From Thermoactinomycetaceae bacterium (GTDB lineage Bacteria; Bacillota; Bacilli; Thermoactinomycetales; Thermoactinomycetaceae), in contig JANWJM010000070.1 of the NCBI GenBank assembly GCA_025449475.1, positions 1-5,059 of the forward strand: a stretch of 5,059 nucleotides of DNA, given 5' to 3'. Shown here one piece after another: positions 1 through 5,059 of the stretch. The position numbers and the translations under genes were made by a program. Below the pieces are notes generated by a model. That model did no database searches. It saw only the letters and a program-made list of their open reading frames with translations, and was not told where the DNA came from. Position 1 is the stretch's first letter. Each line of letters opens with the position of its first letter.

Positions 1-1054
1 AAGTGGGGCGAATGGCCTCATGCGCATCTTGAGAACGAGATTTCTTTTTTTCATGCGGCTGCTGTTTGGGAAGATAGTCGTCCCCATATTGTTGCCGGAT
101 AAAATCGGCTGCTTCTTTCTTTGCTGTAGCCGAAATTCTCGTTGAGTCTGTGCGCATATATGTAATCAAACCTTGAGAACCCTCTTTGCCAAGTGAAATT
201 CCTTCGTAAAGCTGTTGCGCAATCGACATCGTTTTATAAGCACGAAAATTGCACTTTCTAGCCGCTTCTTGTTGGAGCGTACTTGTAATAAACGGTGGGG
301 CGGGCTTTCGTCTTCGCTCCGATAACTTGATATCCTTGACGATAAAGGTCTTCCCCTTGATCGCGGCTAGCAATTGATCCACATCTTCTTTCTTTTTTAG
401 TTCGACTTTTTCTTTTCCATATCCATAAAACTTGGCCTGAAACTCTTCATTTCCTTTCCGCAACGTTGCGGTGACCGTCCAATACTCTTCGGGTTGAAAA
501 GCTCGAATCTCTTTTTCTCGATCAATAATCAGTTTGACTGCGATAGATTGAACACGTCCGGCACTTAATCCTTTTTTCACTTTTTTCCACAGCAACGGAC
601 TAATCCCATACCCCACTAATCGATCTAGAATGCGTCTCGCTTGCTGTGCATTGACTAAATCCATATTGATTGTACGTGGACTTTTGAAGGCTTCCTTGAC
701 GGCTTGTTTGGTGATTTCGTGAAAGACCACACGGCATTTACCATCAATAGGAACATCGAGACTGTGAGCCAAATGCCAAGCAATCGCTTCCCCTTCTCGA
801 TCTGGGTCAGCTGCCAAATAAACGTTCTTTACTTTCTTCCGGGCACTGCGAAGCTCTTTTAAAATACTTCCTTTTCCACGCACGGTTATATATTTCGGCA
901 CGAATTGGTTTTTGATATCCACACCCAACTGACTTTTCGGCAGATCGCGAACATGTCCCATAGAAGCTTTCACTATGTATTTCTTTCCTAAATACTTACT
1001 AATGGTTTTCGCTTTAGCGGGCGACTCAACAATGACCAATGAATCTGCGATCAT
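1..1054 (-). CDS. topA: DNA topoisomerase I (type IA), N-terminal half; 3' end beyond the left edge
   Basis: Type IA topoisomerase, which relaxes negatively supercoiled DNA by cutting one strand through a 5'-phosphotyrosine link and passing the other. I translated 351 codons by hand and found no stop. Seen: the N-terminal TOPRIM start VESPAKAKTI (E10, K14); the TOPRIM acidic motif ADPDREGEAIA with D83, D85 and E87, the Mg-binding residues of the family; LSAGRVQS at 163-170; the catalytic motif LITYMRTDSTR, in which Y299 is the nucleophile (E. coli Tyr319) and R301 matches Arg321; and HEAIRPT at 345-351 (H345 matching His365), where the window ends. Family members in Bacilli have about 690 residues, so roughly the second half, including the C-terminal zinc-ribbon region, is missing. 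The ATG at 1054 sits 5 bases after GGAGGGAGG (1068-1060), an unambiguous start. A separate promoter lies just upstream. All key residues visible are intact. Confidence 0.97.
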   Translation of the reverse strand, partial: MIADSLVIVESPAKAKTISKYLGKKYIVKASMGHVRDLPKSQLGVDIKNQFVPKYITVRGKGSILKELRSARKKVKNVYLAADPDREGEAIAWHLAHSLDVPIDGKCRVVFHEITKQAVKEAFKSPRTINMDLVNAQQARRILDRLVGYGISPLLWKKVKKGLSAGRVQSIAVKLIIDREKEIRAFQPEEYWTVTATLRKGNEEFQAKFYGYGKEKVELKKKEDVDQLLAAIKGKTFIVKDIKLSERRRKPAPPFITSTLQQEAARKCNFRAYKTMSIAQQLYEGISLGKEGSQGLITYMRTDSTRISATAKKEAADFIRQQYGDDYLPKQQPHEKKKSRSQDAHEAIRPT

Positions 1055-1086
1055 GAAGCCCTCCCTCCAAAAAATATGGTTCTCCT

Positions 1087-1115
1087 ATTATTCCGAGTGT
1101 TGCTCAATTTGTCAA
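1087..1115 (-). promoter_or_regulatory. Sigma-A-type promoter of topA
   Basis: On the minus strand, -35 TTGACA (1115-1110, full consensus) is followed by exactly 17 bases and -10 AATAAT (1092-1087, five of six). Transcription would start near 1080, giving a leader of about 26 bases before the topA ATG. The -35 begins 10 bases beyond the dprA stop, so the promoter lies wholly in the 71-base gap between the genes. This suggests topA can be transcribed independently of dprA. Seen directly; activity is inferred. Confidence 0.85.
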
Positions 1116-1125
1116 TCCAGTTTTC

Positions 1126-2214
1126 TTAGCGTCGAACATATCGCTGACCCGCAAGCTGAGTAATGGCTTGTTTTAATTCCAATGATAGCAGTAACTGATG
1201 AATCTGACCGATCGAAAATGTTGTGGAAAGCTTTTCGATCAATATCGCAATCTGAATGGGCTCATCCCCAATATAGGATAACAATCTTTTCTCTTCATTA
1301 TTCAGGCTTGTCTCCATTTTCTGTTGGGGAATGGGAGCACTTGTGAGGGGCGGAATCTCTTCCAAGATATCATCGATCTTCTTTACACACTTGGCCCCTT
1401 CTTGGATTAAATGCAATGTGCCTGCACTCAGTGGTGAATCAATCGGTCCCGGAATGGCAAAAACCTCTCGATTTTGCTCTACACTGTAATTGGCGGTAAT
1501 CAATGACCCACTTTTCTCCGTGGCTTCCACAACCAACGTTCCCTGGCTTAATCCACTAATGATCCGATTCCGCAGCGGAAATAATCCGGGATTGGGCGGT
1601 GTTCCTGGTGCCGATTCGGAGATCACGGTTCCATGCTGGATCAGATGATGATAAAGCGTTCGATGCCTTTTGGGATAGACCACATCCACCCCAGAGGCGA
1701 GAACGGCGATGGTCTTCCCCTCAGCATCGAGTACACTTTGATGAGCTTCTGCATCGATTCCATAAGCCATCCCGCTCACAATGGTTAGCCCTTGAACGGC
1801 CAAAGCACTGGCAAATTTCCGGGTCATGCGCAAACCATACATAGAAGGTCTTCTTGCCCCTACTATAGCGAAACATGGCGTTTGTAACAAACCCGGATCT
1901 CCCTTTACATATAGAATCCATGGCGGTTGGGGAACCTCTTTTAATAAAGAGGGGTACATGGGATCAAAATAGGTAATCGTGGTGATCTTTCGCTCTTCAC
2001 ATTCTTGTTTCACTTCCTGAATAAACGAGAGGTTAAATTTTGTTCGAATTCGCTCAACCACTTTATCGGGTACGCCGAATTGCTTGAGCGTGTCGAGTAG
2101 AGAGGGTTGAATCGCTTCGCCTGGCATCCATCCATTCTCTATCATTCGAGCCATGGTATGCCAACCAACACCCGCAATTTGATGTAAAGCAATCAAATGC
2201 CAGCGTTCCTCCAC
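1126..2214 (-). CDS. dprA: DNA-processing protein DprA (Smf), RecA loader with C-terminal winged helix
   Basis: DprA binds incoming single-stranded DNA in the cytoplasm during natural transformation and loads RecA on it; the family is also widespread in species not known to be competent. Numbering from the GTG at 2214 gives 362 residues. Residues 1-60 form a helix-rich region with the IAGVGW helix-hairpin-helix-like motif of the N-terminal domain. The Rossmann-like core runs from about 80 to 285, with FAIVGARRPS (115-124), TIVSGMAYGIDAEAH (144-158), GVDVVYPKRH (175-184), FPLRNRIISGLS (212-223) and VVEATEKSGSLITA (228-241). Residues about 301-362 look like the DprA winged-helix domain, absent from the shorter (about 297-residue) B. 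subtilis protein. An in-frame GTG nine bases upstream (2223) also opens the frame, but it falls inside the ribosome-binding site and has none of its own, so 2214 is preferred. The stop is TAA at 1128-1126. No damage seen. Confidence 0.96.
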   Translation of the reverse strand: MEERWHLIALHQIAGVGWHTMARMIENGWMPGEAIQPSLLDTLKQFGVPDKVVERIRTKFNLSFIQEVKQECEERKITTITYFDPMYPSLLKEVPQPPWILYVKGDPGLLQTPCFAIVGARRPSMYGLRMTRKFASALAVQGLTIVSGMAYGIDAEAHQSVLDAEGKTIAVLASGVDVVYPKRHRTLYHHLIQHGTVISESAPGTPPNPGLFPLRNRIISGLSQGTLVVEATEKSGSLITANYSVEQNREVFAIPGPIDSPLSAGTLHLIQEGAKCVKKIDDILEEIPPLTSAPIPQQKMETSLNNEEKRLLSYIGDEPIQIAILIEKLSTTFSIGQIHQLLLSLELKQAITQLAGQRYVRR

Positions 2215-2218
2215 ATTG

Positions 2219-2226
2219 ATCACCTC
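2219..2226 (-). promoter_or_regulatory. Ribosome-binding site that decides the dprA start
   Basis: The minus strand reads GAGGTGAT, extending to GAGGTGATC at 2218: a nine-base perfect match to the anti-Shine-Dalgarno tail of Bacilli 16S rRNA (AAAGGAGGTGATC). From the end of GAGG there are eight bases to the GTG at 2214-2212, normal spacing. The upstream in-frame GTG at 2223-2221 is itself part of this match, and the bases before it are a T run without any Shine-Dalgarno sequence. Confidence 0.8.
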
Positions 2227-2264
2227 AAAAAAAGGGATAGCGACAAAAATGTTAAAAAATATTC

Positions 2265-2312
2265 AAAAAAATATGTCGAAAGGGAAAGGGACTCTCTTTC
2301 AAGCCCCTTTCC
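2265..2312 (-). terminator. Probable, imperfect terminator after sucD
   Basis: Eight bases after the sucD stop the minus strand can form a 12-pair hairpin: arm 2312-2301, loop GAAAGA (2300-2295), arm 2294-2283, with eight perfect outer pairs (GGAAAGGG with CCCTTTCC) and two G-T wobbles further in. A T7 run follows at 2271-2265, but only after an 11-base spacer (2282-2272), and a second T6 run lies at 2259-2254. An ideal intrinsic terminator has its T run directly after the stem, so termination may be partial, letting some transcription continue into dprA. The hairpin could also just stabilise the 3' end of sucCD mRNA. Confidence 0.5.
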
Positions 2313-2320
2313 ACACTGAA

Positions 2321-3220
2321 TTAGGAAACAAATTCCTCAAGGATGCCTTTCTCTTCAAGCAATTGAATCAAAGTTTCCCCAATAGCAGCTGGAGTTGGTG
2401 CTACTTTAACGCCACAGCGTTCAAGCGTGGCAATCTTTTCTGCTGCTGTTCCTTTTCCACCTGAAATAATCGCACCTGCATGACCCATACGTTTTCCAGG
2501 CGGTGCCGTCTGTCCACCAATAAATCCGACCACTGGTTTGGTCATATTCGCTTGAATCCATTCTGCAGCTTCTTCCTCCGCCGTTCCACCAATCTCACCA
2601 ATCATTACAACAGCTTTAGTGGCTGGATCTTCGTTAAAGGCTTTTAAACAATCGATAAAGTTCGTCCCATTTACGGGATCTCCACCGATTCCGACAGCTG
2701 TTGATTGTCCAATCCCTCGCGTAGTTAATTGGTGGACAGCTTCATAAGTAAGGGTTCCACTGCGGGATACAATGCCAACCGGACCTGGTTTATGAATATA
2801 TCCTGGCATGATTCCAATTTTACATTCACCGGGTGTAATCACTCCTGGACAGTTGGGACCAATTAAGCGTGTCTTTTTCCCTTCCAAATAACGCTTCACT
2901 TTTACCATATCCAAAACAGGAATTCCTTCTGTGATACAAACCACTAGATCCAATTCTGCATCAATCGCTTCCATAATGGCATCCGCTGCAAATGGAGGAG
3001 GAACATAGATGACGGAAGCATTCGCACCTGTTGCTTGTACTGCTTCTTCCACCGTATGAAAAACAGGAATCCCCTCGATTTCTGTACCGCCTTTTCGGGG
3101 ATTGACTCCTCCCACAATCTTTGTGCCATATTCGATGGCTTGCTTCGTATGAAACAGACCGGTTGCACCTGTAATGCCTTGTGTAATCACTTTGGTATTT
3201 TTATCGACAAAAATACTCAC
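2321..3220 (-). CDS. sucD: Succinyl-CoA synthetase alpha subunit (ADP-forming)
   Basis: The alpha subunit binds CoA and carries the histidine that is phosphorylated in the interconversion of succinyl-CoA, ADP and phosphate with succinate, CoA and ATP (TCA cycle, cytoplasm). The 299 residues match the usual length. Seen: the N-terminal CoA-binding Rossmann fold with QGITGATG (14-21); GPNCPG (121-126) around C124; VSRSGTLTYE (151-160); IGEIGG (207-212) with E209; and GHAGAIISGGKGTA (246-259) with H247, the phosphohistidine equivalent to E. coli His246. All catalytic residues are present. The start is GTG at 3220-3218, with AAAGGTGG (3235-3228) seven bases before it, one mismatch from the ideal site; the protein start MSIFVDKNTKVI fits the family. 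It lies 18 bases after the sucC stop, so the two are surely co-transcribed. The ADP label follows bacterial practice; nucleotide preference cannot be read from the sequence with certainty. Confidence 0.98.
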   Translation of the reverse strand: MSIFVDKNTKVITQGITGATGLFHTKQAIEYGTKIVGGVNPRKGGTEIEGIPVFHTVEEAVQATGANASVIYVPPPFAADAIMEAIDAELDLVVCITEGIPVLDMVKVKRYLEGKKTRLIGPNCPGVITPGECKIGIMPGYIHKPGPVGIVSRSGTLTYEAVHQLTTRGIGQSTAVGIGGDPVNGTNFIDCLKAFNEDPATKAVVMIGEIGGTAEEEAAEWIQANMTKPVVGFIGGQTAPPGKRMGHAGAIISGGKGTAAEKIATLERCGVKVAPTPAAIGETLIQLLEEKGILEEFVS

Positions 3221-3238
3221 AACGAATCCACCTTTCGT

Positions 3239-4399
3239 TTACTTCACTAACTCCACAATTTTCTTTGCTCCATCCGCCATCGAATCAGCCGCAACAATAT
3301 CCAGACCTGATTCATTTAGGATTTTCTTACCAAGCTCTACATTGGTTCCCTCTAAGCGAACTACCAACGGACGATCCAGTCCGACTTGTTTGGCAGCTTC
3401 TACAACGCCTGTTGCAATGACATCACATTTCATAATTCCACCAAAAATATTAACAAAAATTCCTTGGACTTTCTCATCCGATAAGATAATTTTAAAAGCC
3501 TCAGTCACTTTTTCAGTGGTCGCACCACCACCAACATCTAAAAAGTTAGCAGGCTCACCGTTATAATGCTTAATAATATCCATCGTCGCCATCGCGAGTC
3601 CAGCACCATTCACCATACAACCAATATTTCCATCTAAAGCGACATAGCTTAAATCGTATTTGGATGCTTCAACCTCTTTGGGATCTTCTTCATCCAAATC
3701 CCGCAATTCTAAAATGTCGGGATGGCGATACAACGCATTGGCATCAAAGTTGAGCTTGGCATCCAGCGCCATCACTCTTCCATCGGTAGTGGTGACGAGC
3801 GGGTTAATCTCCGCTAAGGAACAATCTTTATCCACAAAAGCTTGATATAAAGCCAGCATAAACTTGACGGCTTCTCTCATCTTGTCTTTGGGAATATTCA
3901 TTTTATGAGCTAAACGGGTCGCTTGGAAGGGCATCATTCCGACAGCAGGATCAATCACTTCTTTGAAGATCTTTTCAGGTGTTCGAGCAGCCACCTCTTC
4001 AATCTCCATTCCGCCTTCCTCTGATCCCATCATAACGACACGGTTGGTTGAGCGATCGATGACAACACCTATGTAGTATTCTTTCTCAATGGGACAACCC
4101 TCTTCGATCAATAAGCGTTTCACTTCTTTTCCTTCAGGTCCTGTTTGGTGGGTGACGAGCACCTTTCCTAACAACTCTTCGGCGTATGTCCGCACTTCAT
4201 CCAGCGTCTTGGCTATTTTCACACCTCCCGCTTTTCCACGCCCACCTGCATGGATCTGTGCCTTGACAACACGGATCTCCCCATCGAGCCCTTTGGCTAC
4301 CTCCACAGCTTCTTCCGGGCTAAAAGCGACTCCTCCGTGAGGAACGGAGACCCCATATTGTTTTAATACTTGTTTCCCTTGATACTCATGTACATTCAT
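3239..4399 (-). CDS. sucC: Succinyl-CoA synthetase beta subunit (ADP-forming)
   Basis: The beta subunit supplies the ATP-grasp nucleotide site and the succinate site of succinyl-CoA synthetase, pairing with SucD encoded directly downstream. The 386 residues are the standard length. Seen: MNVHEYQGKQ at the start; VVKAQIHAGGRGKAGGV (44-60) of the ATP-grasp domain with K46 and GGRGK (52-56); AEINPL (196-201) with N199 and ALDAK (211-215) with D213, the same numbers as the E. coli Mg-nucleotide ligands; NGAGLAMATMD (264-274) with N264; FLDVGGGA (286-293); and NIFGGIMKCDVIA (317-329), the loop that meets the phosphohistidine helix of the alpha subunit. RLEGTN (348-353) lies near the C terminus. 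ATG at 4399 follows GGGAGG (4411-4406) by six bases. A good promoter and a palindrome lie just upstream, and a terminator insulates the gene from the one before. No anomalies. Confidence 0.98.
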   Translation of the reverse strand: MNVHEYQGKQVLKQYGVSVPHGGVAFSPEEAVEVAKGLDGEIRVVKAQIHAGGRGKAGGVKIAKTLDEVRTYAEELLGKVLVTHQTGPEGKEVKRLLIEEGCPIEKEYYIGVVIDRSTNRVVMMGSEEGGMEIEEVAARTPEKIFKEVIDPAVGMMPFQATRLAHKMNIPKDKMREAVKFMLALYQAFVDKDCSLAEINPLVTTTDGRVMALDAKLNFDANALYRHPDILELRDLDEEDPKEVEASKYDLSYVALDGNIGCMVNGAGLAMATMDIIKHYNGEPANFLDVGGGATTEKVTEAFKIILSDEKVQGIFVNIFGGIMKCDVIATGVVEAAKQVGLDRPLVVRLEGTNVELGKKILNESGLDIVAADSMADGAKKIVELVK

Positions 4400-4428
4400 T
4401 TTGATCCTCCCATCCGGAGCAAACTAAA

Positions 4429-4445
4429 TTTCACACTAAGTGAAA
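4429..4445. promoter_or_regulatory. Palindrome over the sucC transcription start, candidate operator
   Basis: TTTCACACTAAGTGAAA reads as two perfect 6-base arms (TTTCAC at 4429-4434, GTGAAA at 4440-4445) around five bases. It touches the last base of the -10 box (4445) and covers the predicted start near 4438, a place where a bound repressor would block polymerase. I do not match it to a known regulator: it lacks the central CG of CcpA cre sites and does not fit the AATTTTCWGAAAATT CodY box. It could be chance, or a short leader hairpin. Confidence 0.4.
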
Positions 4446-4474
4446 GTATAGCCCAGAAAAAGATGTTTTGCCAA
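4445..4474 (-). promoter_or_regulatory. Sigma-A-type promoter of sucCD
   Basis: The minus strand shows -35 TTGGCA (4474-4469, five of six), 18 bases of spacer, and -10 TATACT (4450-4445, five of six). Transcription would begin near 4438, leaving a leader of about 39 bases. It is placed between the upstream gene's terminator and the sucC Shine-Dalgarno sequence, as expected for the head of the sucCD unit. Confidence 0.75.
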
Positions 4475-4509
4475 CAGAAAAGTAGAAACAGAAGAAGCAA
4501 ATTTTAGCT

Positions 4510-4543
4510 AAAAAAATACTTGATCAAAATAATTGATCAAGTA
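4510..4543 (-). terminator. Intrinsic terminator of the upstream gene
   Basis: An 11-base perfect inverted repeat (TACTTGATCAA, five-base loop, TTGATCAAGTA; arms 4543-4533 and 4527-4517 on the minus strand) is followed at once by T7 (4516-4510). The stem is AT-rich, so it is weaker than a typical one, but its geometry is classical. The T run occurs only in the minus-strand direction, so it ends leftward transcription. The stop codon of the upstream gene (TGA, 4539-4537) lies inside the first arm. Confidence 0.8.
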
Positions 4544-5059
4544 CGGGTTCGTTCGCCGATCTCTTGCACTGGCTCTGATTTTTCTTTCTTTCCCAAAATA
4601 AATCCTTTTACACGAGCAATTGCTTTTGAAAAAAAGGTTTGTGGACCATCATATATTTCATTAGGGGGAGGTGGCAATATCCTATTTTTCCCTTTTTTTC
4701 CTTTCTCTTTTATCTCTCTCTTTGAGTGGTTATCTCTAATCGTCCCCGGTTCTCTTAACAACTGCGACAGGTTGTCGAAAAATTTTACATTCACATCTGG
4801 AATATTGCGAACCATATTTTGTAATTGACCCACTAGACCAATTAACATTTGTAAAGCAGCATCTCTTGAAATTTCATTTTTTTTGCCTTGATCACCAGCT
4901 GAATCTACACTGGATTGCAATAATAAATTCATGGACTCTTGCTCAAATCTTTCAAGCTTCGCGTTTAATTTTTCTACAAGTTCTTGCCGTACACTTTCGG
5001 GCAACTCATGGAAATTGGGAATCTTTGTTGGAGCATCGAGGTCAGAGGCGGTTTTTGCC
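4537..5059 (-). CDS. Unrecognised protein, C-terminal 173 residues; 5' end beyond the right edge
   Basis: I do not recognise this gene. The frame is open from the right edge (first whole codon at 5058) to TGA at 4539-4537. The only start-like codon near the edge is TTG at 5004, but it has no Shine-Dalgarno sequence, and 18 further sense codons lie upstream, so the true start is most likely outside the window. Numbering from the edge: residues 19-48 form a charged, probably helical segment (LPESVRQELVEKLNAKLERF, coiled-coil-like); 60-90 is another likely helix (AALQMLIGLVGQLQNMV) ending in NIPDVNV; 107-126 is very rich in Lys and Arg; then ILPPPP (127-132); then a basic amphipathic stretch FFSKAIARVKGFILGKK (142-158). 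There is no obvious membrane segment. The strong terminator at its stop supports it as a real gene in this direction. In B. subtilis ylqG and ylqH precede sucC; I see no FlhB-like YlqH sequence here. A DNA- or structure-binding role would be speculation. Confidence 0.7.
   Translation of the reverse strand, partial: AKTASDLDAPTKIPNFHELPESVRQELVEKLNAKLERFEQESMNLLLQSSVDSAGDQGKKNEISRDAALQMLIGLVGQLQNMVRNIPDVNVKFFDNLSQLLREPGTIRDNHSKREIKEKGKKGKNRILPPPPNEIYDGPQTFFSKAIARVKGFILGKKEKSEPVQEIGERTRT

Noticed and set aside
975..1163. 62-codon plus-strand open frame across the dprA-topA gap
   Set aside because: It overlaps the topA start and the dprA end in antisense, covers the topA promoter, has no Shine-Dalgarno sequence I can see, and its product resembles nothing.
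2245..2279. Promoter for dprA (TCGACA, 19 bases, TAACAT)
   Set aside because: The -10 matches only four of six and the spacer is long; AT-rich sequence gives such matches easily, so it is not listed as a feature.
3174..3566. 130-codon plus-strand open frame opposite the sucC end and sucD start
   Set aside because: Antisense to well-conserved coding sequence and without a ribosome-binding site; expected by chance opposite such codon usage.
4405..4420. Possible hairpin hiding the sucC ribosome-binding site (CTCC with GGAG, five-base loop)
   Set aside because: Only four pairs with nothing to extend the stem; too weak to call a regulatory structure.
4520..4828. 102-codon plus-strand open frame opposite the unknown gene
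   Set aside because: Its product is rich in Phe and Ser because it reads the complement of a Lys-rich purine tract. It begins inside the terminator of the opposite gene and has no ribosome-binding site; a shadow frame.
5002..5004. TTG as the start of the unknown gene
   Set aside because: No Shine-Dalgarno sequence precedes it, and the frame stays open for 18 more codons to the window edge.
1..5059. A previously undescribed system, mobile element, CRISPR array or RNA gene
   Set aside because: Four of the five genes are intact-looking conserved housekeeping genes in a known order. I saw no direct repeat arrays, terminal inverted repeats, transposase or tRNA-like sequence on either strand.

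Overview
The window carries a block of housekeeping genes, all on the minus strand, from what looks like a low-GC Gram-positive bacterium of the class Bacilli. In the direction of transcription (right to left) it reads: the 3' part of an unrecognised gene (cut by the right edge), sucC, sucD, dprA, and the 5' half of topA (cut by the left edge). The lineage call rests on three things: the order sucC-sucD-dprA-topA, which is also found in Bacillus subtilis; strong Shine-Dalgarno sequences of the AAAGGAGGTGATC type; and GTG starts for two genes (dprA, sucD). I cannot name a genus. The DprA has a C-terminal winged-helix region, which the shorter B. subtilis protein lacks, so the source is probably not a close Bacillus relative.

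Layout: 5059-4537 is an unrecognised protein-coding segment. Its stop codon lies inside an intrinsic terminator (4543-4510). Next is a 137-base gap holding that terminator, a convincing sigma-A-type promoter (4474-4445) and a palindrome over the predicted start of transcription (4445-4429). sucC (4399-3239) and sucD (3220-2321) are separated by 18 bases and form one unit encoding the two subunits of succinyl-CoA synthetase, the substrate-level phosphorylation step of the TCA cycle. A 97- to 106-base AT-rich gap follows, with a GC-rich hairpin and runs of T. It precedes dprA (best start GTG at 2214), which encodes the RecA loader of natural transformation. topA (from 1054) follows after 71 bases and has its own near-consensus promoter (1115-1087).

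The genes group into at least three transcription units: the unknown gene, sucCD, and topA, with dprA reading either from sucCD or from a weak promoter of its own. There is no functional link between the TCA enzyme, the transformation factor and the topoisomerase beyond conserved order. I found no mobile element, tRNA, rRNA, CRISPR array or defence system. The window is mostly ordinary; the least explained parts are the unknown gene at the right edge and the sucC operator-like palindrome.
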